Source: Amoebophrya sp. A120 (lineage: Eukaryota; Sar; Dinophyceae; Syndiniales; Amoebophryaceae). Taken from it: 33,946 bases of DNA. The notes under the pieces were generated by a model. It ran no database searches. It worked only from the letters and a program-made list of their open reading frames with translations, and was not told the origin of the DNA. The translations under genes were made by a program, and so were the position numbers. The first letter of the stretch is position 1, and the number at the start of each line of letters is the position of its first letter. Location: assembly GCA_905178155.1 (NCBI GenBank), contig CAJINV010000023.1, positions 136,471 to 170,416 of the forward strand, in the 5' to 3' direction. Of the stretch, positions 29,773-33,946 are shown in pieces.

Positions 29773-30086
29773 ATGAGGTCCTCGTGGACGACGTCTCGAG
29801 TGCCGTTTTCCCTGTTATCACAGGAAAAAACTGCTTCACTGTGATGATCTTGCAAGATCTGCGTCACAAGTTTGTTACACATGAGCCAGAAAATTTACCA
29901 TGCGCGCTTCCAAAGGGAAAACACCGTTAAAAAGTCAAGGACAAGGTCTTGCAGGTGTGGCAAGACAAATTAGTTCTGTGCTTCATTCTATGCACCACAA
30001 GTCCACAGTGAAACAGTTTTTTTTTGCGATACCTGTTCTGCTTTCTCTACTACGTCGTGGCGGGGTCGACGCACTTACTTTTCTGA
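29773..30086 (+). pseudogene. Truncated duplicate of the transporter gene 5' end, carrying an introner
   Basis: From about 29756 the DNA matches 30720-30838 of the intact transporter gene (GGGAGGTCATGAGGTC in both). It keeps the ATG and, after removal of G1, TM1 reads PFSLFCFLYYVVAGSTHLLF before a TGA at 30084-30086. Homology ends there; the copy has lost the rest of the transporter. It lacks two short indel blocks relative to gene 3 (for example TCC-TCG where gene 3 has TCC-TTC-TCG). It could yield only a peptide of about 30 residues. Confidence 0.8.
29816..30031 (+). mobile_element. Introner G1, with an empty-site counterpart in the intact gene
   Basis: It begins TATCACAGGAAAAAACTG and ends CAGTTTTTTTTTGCGATA. 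Perfect target repeat CCTGT (29811-29815, 30032-30036). The homologous site near 30785-30800 reads TTTTCCCTGTTCTGCTTTC with a single CCTGT and no insertion. Confidence 0.95.
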
Positions 30087-30224
30087 TCCCGGTTTACGCA
30101 CCTGGCTGCTGCGCTGATCCCCGTTAGCGCGACGGAGTCACGTTCCCGCCTCCTGTCGTGTTGTATCCTAAGAGAAGATGAATTTCATTCATCGTCGTCG
30201 TATTTAGTAAATAAGACGACAATC
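30087..30224. promoter_or_regulatory. Short flank with imperfect hairpin
   Basis: The stretch 30193-30220 contains GTCGTATTTA and AATAAGACGAC, which can pair into a small AT-rich hairpin just upstream of the ATG at 30225. Any role is speculative. Confidence 0.2.
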
Positions 30225-30481
30225 ATGAAGGTGTTCTACCTCTTGGGAGTTGCGTTGGCACCGCTGAGGGCAACTGTCCCCCCCCACCCCAGACGGGGAC
30301 TTCGGGGCTCGAGATCGAGGAAAAGCCTACTTTAACTGCGAACACTGTCGTTTCTGGGGCGCAAGATGCTCCTGCTGATTCATCACCTTTGCGCGCGGCG
30401 GACGCCGCAACGCCGAGCGCGGCAGCCGTGGCGTCTTCTTCAGGCACGGCGTCTTCAGTCTTCTTCTCGTGTTTCAATTGA
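30225..30481 (+). CDS. Possible small secreted protein, interrupted by a frameshift at an 8-C run
   Basis: ATG 30225 opens with MKVFYLLGVALAPLRA, a good signal peptide. In the given sequence the frame ends after 36 codons (30335). At the homopolymer 30278-30285 (eight C) the reading frame offset by one base continues SGLEIEEKPTLTANTVVSGA through an Ala/Ser-rich tail to TGA at 30479-30481, about 85 aa in total if one base is missing from the run. The opposite strand is also open over the same interval, so coding status is unproven. No family is recognised. Confidence 0.3.
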
Positions 30482-30737
30482 GACACGGCATGTTCGTGAC
30501 AGGACGAAGAACCCGAGAGATTTACAGATCGAAAAAATGTTCTCTAGATCTTTTGTTTTTCGAAGAAGATGAAGATTAAGGTGTAGTTTTTTTTCCTTTT
30601 GAGAAGTTCCATCTGCTTTCACTAGTCCGCCTCGAGAAAAGCCCAGTTGTTGCTAGAATCTTGACAGACCGCGTCGCACTCCTCGAGATCCGAGTTGCTC
30701 GAATTTTGACAGCCCCCCGTGCAAACCTTGGGAGGTC
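30482..30737. other. 5' flank of the transporter gene
   Basis: Only short frames are present. The final 18 bp before the ATG belong to the segment duplicated at 29756-30086, so the duplication includes a little upstream DNA. Confidence 0.5.
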
Positions 30738-33320
30738 ATGAGGTCCTTCTCGTGGACGACGTCTGGAGCAGTGCCGTTTTCCCTGTTCTGCTTTCTCTAT
30801 TACGTCGTTGCGGGGTCGACGCACTTACTTCTCACAAAGGCGACGGAAAACAAGAATGCGAGCGTATGGACGTGCCAGGATCGAAATCGTCAAAGTTGAA
30901 ATAGTTTGCCATGCATAAAACCGACACCAGTGGGAAGCCCACTTTTCAAGCGGCGCATGACAAATTTGCCGACCACCGGAATCCAATTTGTCATGCTGTT
31001 TGGGCACAGAAGACTGTTTTTGTCGTGCTAGTTTAGTAGCTCTATTTCAAACCCTAAACAGGCTTGCAATCGGCCTCACTTGCCATCCCGGCAAGACAGG
31101 CACTTCATGCCTTGCATTTTATGCATGACAAAGCATTTCAACTTTGTCGATTTCAAACCTGACGCTTCCATAGAGCGGGCGGCTGGAGTACGATACCACT
31201 GTGGTCTATCCCACGAAAAAACTGTTTCACTGTGACGATTTTGCAAGATCTGCATCACAAGTTTGTTACACATGACAAAGAAAACTTGGCATGCGTGCTT
31301 CCTAAGGGAAAACACAGCTAAAAATCCAATGTCTTGCATGTGTAGCAAGACAAACACACTTGCGTTCCGTTCTATGCATCACAAGTTCACAGTGAAACAG
31401 TTTTTTCTTGCGATATGGTCGTCTCGCTGGTGGAGGTTTTCAAAGCCATTTTTGCGATTAATATGGTTCTGCTGTTATCCTGAGTAAAAACGTACCCACA
31501 CCAGAGTCAGGATGGGGATTTTGCAACACAAACCTAGGAGCTTTGTGAGTCACGCATGACAAGTTGCACTATGCAGTGTAGTGCAGGTTAGCAAGTGCAG
31601 CCGCATCACAGATTCATCTGCTCATCCTGTTCACAGCATCACAAATTCCAAAACACGACTGGAAATGGCTCTCATGGGGATGCGCGTCGCAAGTCTTCCT
31701 GTCTTTGCAAATCTGCATTACAACTCTGGTGTGGGTACGTTTTTACTCAGGATTGCTGTTCGGTAAAAAAAACAACGGAACGACAAAGTCCGAGATAGCG
31801 GAGCTGTGCAAGCTTGGAGAGCCTCGGTATGCCCTCCCCGGGCTCTTTTACGCGGTGCAAAACAACTGCATCATCCTTGCGGTGCCGCTCCTACACCCCC
31901 ACGTATTCGGGCTTTTCAACAATTTGAAGATCGTGTCCGCCGCTGTGTTTTCGTCCCTCTTTTTGCGGAAGCGCTTTCGGGTACGGGAAAAAGTCGGCCT
32001 CCTGCTGCTCATCCTTAGCTTATCAAATGTAAAAATGTCTGGGTCTGGAAAAGTGGAGCTTGTAATGCGTGTCATGCATTCCTGGAAAATCTGTGTCCCA
32101 TGAGCAGCAAAAGACAGGCTTTCTTTCTTGTCATGCAAAAACGCATTTTGTAATGCGTGCTAGGCATCAGCAGGCCTCTCAAAAACTTGTCATGCTTGGC
32201 TGCCATTGGAGGCGTTTCAATCATGCGAAATTCAGCACCACAAGTTTCCAGACCCAGACATTTTTACATTTGATATAGCTGCGTCGTCAGCAAGTGGGAG
32301 ATGGCCACTTCGGCCGTGCGTCAATTGATGATCCGGCCGAACAATGCTGCTCCGGACGAGCGGCGGCAATCGGCAACAATGAAGAACGCTAAAGGAGAAG
32401 CTGAAGACCAGCGGTTTCTCCTAGGTCTGTCCCTGACGCTGTTTGCAACCAGTGTTTCCGGTCTCGCGGGGGTCATCAACGAACACGTGCTGATATCCAG
32501 TGCAAAAGTACCGTGCAGCTCGAATGAATTGCAAATCTAAATCTTTGTGCATTGCAAATCCAGTTGTGCATTGCAAATCCAAATCTTTTTCTCATACGTA
32601 AGTCGAAGTCCGTGTCCAGACTACAAATTTTCATTGCGCAAATTTGCGATAAGCTTTCTGCTAATACGATACTTTTGCACAGGATAGCTGAAGGTAGGGG
32701 GCAAAGTGGGTCATAGTTTCTGGATAAAAAACTACTACACCTACCAGTATGGGATTCTCTTCAATCTGTGTGGCAACGCCGTCAGTTATCTTTTGCAGAA
32801 TTACCATCCCGGAATGACGAGTGGTGTGTTAAATACGTCAAATGCTAGTTCTTTTTCTAATACCACAAAAAATTCTTCTGATCTTTTTCTCAAGAAAACT
32901 AGCCCTTCTCTACTTCTCACGGGCTTCACCCCCCTGGTTTGGGCCCTGGTTTTTGTGTGGGTTCTCCTCGGCGTATCCGTGTCGTTGGTCTTCAAGTATC
33001 TGGACAACACGGCAAAATCCTTCGGAAATCCGCTGATAGTGTTTGTCACCTCGATTTTTTCGCATTTTCTCTTCGCGGACACAAACTTAGATGTGTACTT
33101 TTTCCAAGCTCTGGCATTGTATTTTTGCTCCGTCGCGGTGTATTCAGGAACTACTGCACCGTTCTTTCAGGTCACAGGTCTTGCTCCTCCTGGAGGTAGT
33201 TTTAGTTCTTCTAGTTCTGTTGCTACATCATCAACAAGGAACTTTATTTCGCTCGTGACAGAAAGTAGAACAGATACAGATGCAGATACCAGTACCATAA
33301 GGGAGAAAAAAAATGCCTGA
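30738..33320 (+). CDS. Nucleotide-sugar transporter (SLC35A / Nuc_sug_transp type), 6 exons, predicted 437 aa
   Basis: ATG 30738, TGA 33318-33320. Exons: 30738-30864, 31178-31206, 31421-31475, 31760-32020, 32281-32493, 32692-33320; total 1314 nt in one frame. TM1 is SLFCFLYYVVAGSTHLLLTK. Then come YDTTVVVSLVEVFKAIFAI and the family signature region LPGLFYAVQNNCIILAVPLL with NNLKIVSAAVFSSLFLRKRF. ATSVSGLAGVINEHVL, FWIKNYYTYQYGILFNLCGN, TGFTPLVWALVFVWVL and KYLDNTAKSFGNPLIVFVTS follow in the order expected for UDP-sugar/CMP-sialate carriers. About ten membrane helices are likely. Such proteins exchange a nucleotide sugar for nucleoside monophosphate across the Golgi membrane; the sugar cannot be told from sequence. 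It is longer than the usual 320-350 aa because of a hydrophilic loop near residues 165-200 and a Ser/Thr-rich tail. Confidence 0.92.
30865..31172 (+). mobile_element. Introner L1
   Basis: It begins TATGGACGTGCCAGGATCGA and ends ACCTGACGCTTCCATA; the arms continue with AATCGTCAAAGTTGAAAT and its complement. Perfect target repeat GAGCG. Removal joins TENKNAS to GRLEYDTTVVV. Confidence 0.93.
31207..31415 (+). mobile_element. Introner G2
   Basis: It begins TATCCCACGAAAAAACTGTT and ends AACAGTTTTTTCTTGCGATA. Perfect target repeat TGGTC. It is the same family as G1, and much of the interior aligns with G1 (for example AAGTTTGTTACACATGA in both). Confidence 0.94.
31476..31754 (+). mobile_element. 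Introner F3
   Basis: It begins TATCCTGAGTAAAAACGTAC and ends GTACGTTTTTACTCAGGATT, with T instead of A as the last base. Perfect target repeat GCTGT. Removal joins INMVLL to FGKKNNGTTKSE. Confidence 0.92.
32021..32275 (+). mobile_element. Introner A11
   Basis: It begins TATCAAATGTAAAAATGTCT and ends AGACATTTTTACATTTGATA. Perfect target repeat TAGCT. Removal joins LLLILS to CVVSKWEMATS. Confidence 0.94.
32494..32686 (+). mobile_element. Introner B9
   Basis: It begins TATCCAGTGCAAAAGTACCG and ends CGATACTTTTGCACAGGATA. Perfect target repeat GCTGA. It has a short internal duplication of TTGTGCATTGCAAATCCA (about 32546-32581). Confidence 0.93.
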
Positions 33321-33946
33321 AGTGAACCAGCAAAAAGCATCAGCGTGACCGCTCGATGCGAAAGAAGTTTCCTATCGCAGTGCGTTAAGGACGCTAAAAC
33401 GGAAACGCATTGTTTGGGCTTTGGCCCCGTGTTCTCCTCGTCTAGAGGGCTTTATGCTGCTTTGCTATTTGTTTTTGTACTTGGGATATTTCAAAACGAG
33501 AGTTCCAGAGCAAAAATAGCACCAACAAGACAGAGGGGGCCTGAGAGCAGCTGCCGGTTGAAGAGGTCAGTGCAGATCTTCATTGAGAAGATAGCGGAGG
33601 GAGATATCCACTGAGAAGATGCCTGATGAAGCATACCGCCGGAAACACGGAGGCACTTCCGCGCTTTTTTGATAAAAACAAGCGAGCTTCTTGCTTGACG
33701 GCGCTTTTCGCTCCGGAGTCTGCACAAAGACTTTGCACCTGTAGCAGAAAGCTGTTACTTCGTTCTCATCCTCGTCAAACATTGTCTCCTTGCCTTTCGG
33801 GGGTCATTTTTGAAGCAAAAACGAAAACGAGCATACCGTCGGAAACACGGAATCACTTTTGCAATTTTTCAATAAAAATAGGCGAACTTGTTTTCCGGCG
33901 CTTTCCGATGTGGGGTCTAGGCAAAGACTTTGCGAAACAGCATCTG
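33321..33946. other. 3' flank of the transporter gene, with a 200-bp-period repeat
   Basis: No gene is supported. A non-ATG frame at 33345-33614 contains a hydrophobic patch but no motif. The distal half is occupied by the repeat described separately. Confidence 0.45.
33631..33946 (+). repeat. Direct repeat, about 115-bp copies at 200-bp spacing
   Basis: GCATACCG, GGAAACACGGA, TCACTT/GCACTT, TTTTT, ATAAAAA and CAAAGACTTTGC occur in the same order from 33631 and again from 33831 to the window end. This is a diverged two-copy array that may continue beyond the window. Confidence 0.7.

Noticed and set aside
14885-32686. CRISPR-like array of short repeats
   Set aside because: The recurrent motifs are terminal arms and internal motifs of separate introners at irregular spacing inside genes, with no uniform spacers.
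1-33946. An autonomous transposase that could mobilise the introners
   Set aside because: No frame shows transposase, integrase or reverse-transcriptase motifs; all introners here are too short to encode one.

Overview
The window looks like nuclear DNA of a dinoflagellate-lineage protist, most plausibly the parasitic syndinian Amoebophrya. That assignment is an inference. It rests on genes broken up by dozens of short foldback introns (introner elements) with target-site duplications and mostly non-GT-AG borders, a pattern I recall as reported for Amoebophrya. No rRNA, tRNA, CRISPR array or recognisable transposase was found.

Layout. Positions 1-13.9 kb are GC-rich. They hold the 3' part of a protein-kinase gene with two GC-rich introners (about 455-2126), a long stretch with only shadow ORFs and a frameshifted minus-strand coding relic (about 3.4-4.26 kb), a 169-bp structured inverted repeat (6.0-6.17 kb), a 138-codon ORF (6370-6786), a large foldback element (7.12-7.35 kb), tandem and dispersed repeats, and an intronless divergent kinase (11387-13870). 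From about 13.9 kb the DNA is less GC-rich and carries three plus-strand genes riddled with introners. Gene 1 (14419-23426) is a large glycosyltransferase-like protein with 23 introners. Gene 2 (24413-29304) is a membrane-anchored DXD glycosyltransferase of the capsule-synthesis/GT32 type with 9. Gene 3 (30738-33320) is a nucleotide-sugar transporter (SLC35A type) with 5. A truncated copy of the 5' end of gene 3 (29773-30086) carries one further introner at a site where gene 3 is empty.

The central result is a consistent rule. Each introner starts TAT or TAC, ends ATA (once ATT), has terminal inverted repeats and is usually flanked by a 5-bp direct repeat. Removing the element plus one repeat copy restores an open frame at every junction. 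Across each gene the remaining lengths are exact multiples of three: 3765, 2430 and 1314 nt, predicting 1254, 809 and 437 aa. At least eleven unrelated terminal-repeat families obey this rule, and those in genes 1-3 also share an internal GCATNACA-type motif.

Genes 1-3 fit one theme: sugar-nucleotide import into the Golgi lumen (gene 3) and glycosyl transfer there (gene 2, probably gene 1). The two kinases have no evident link to it.
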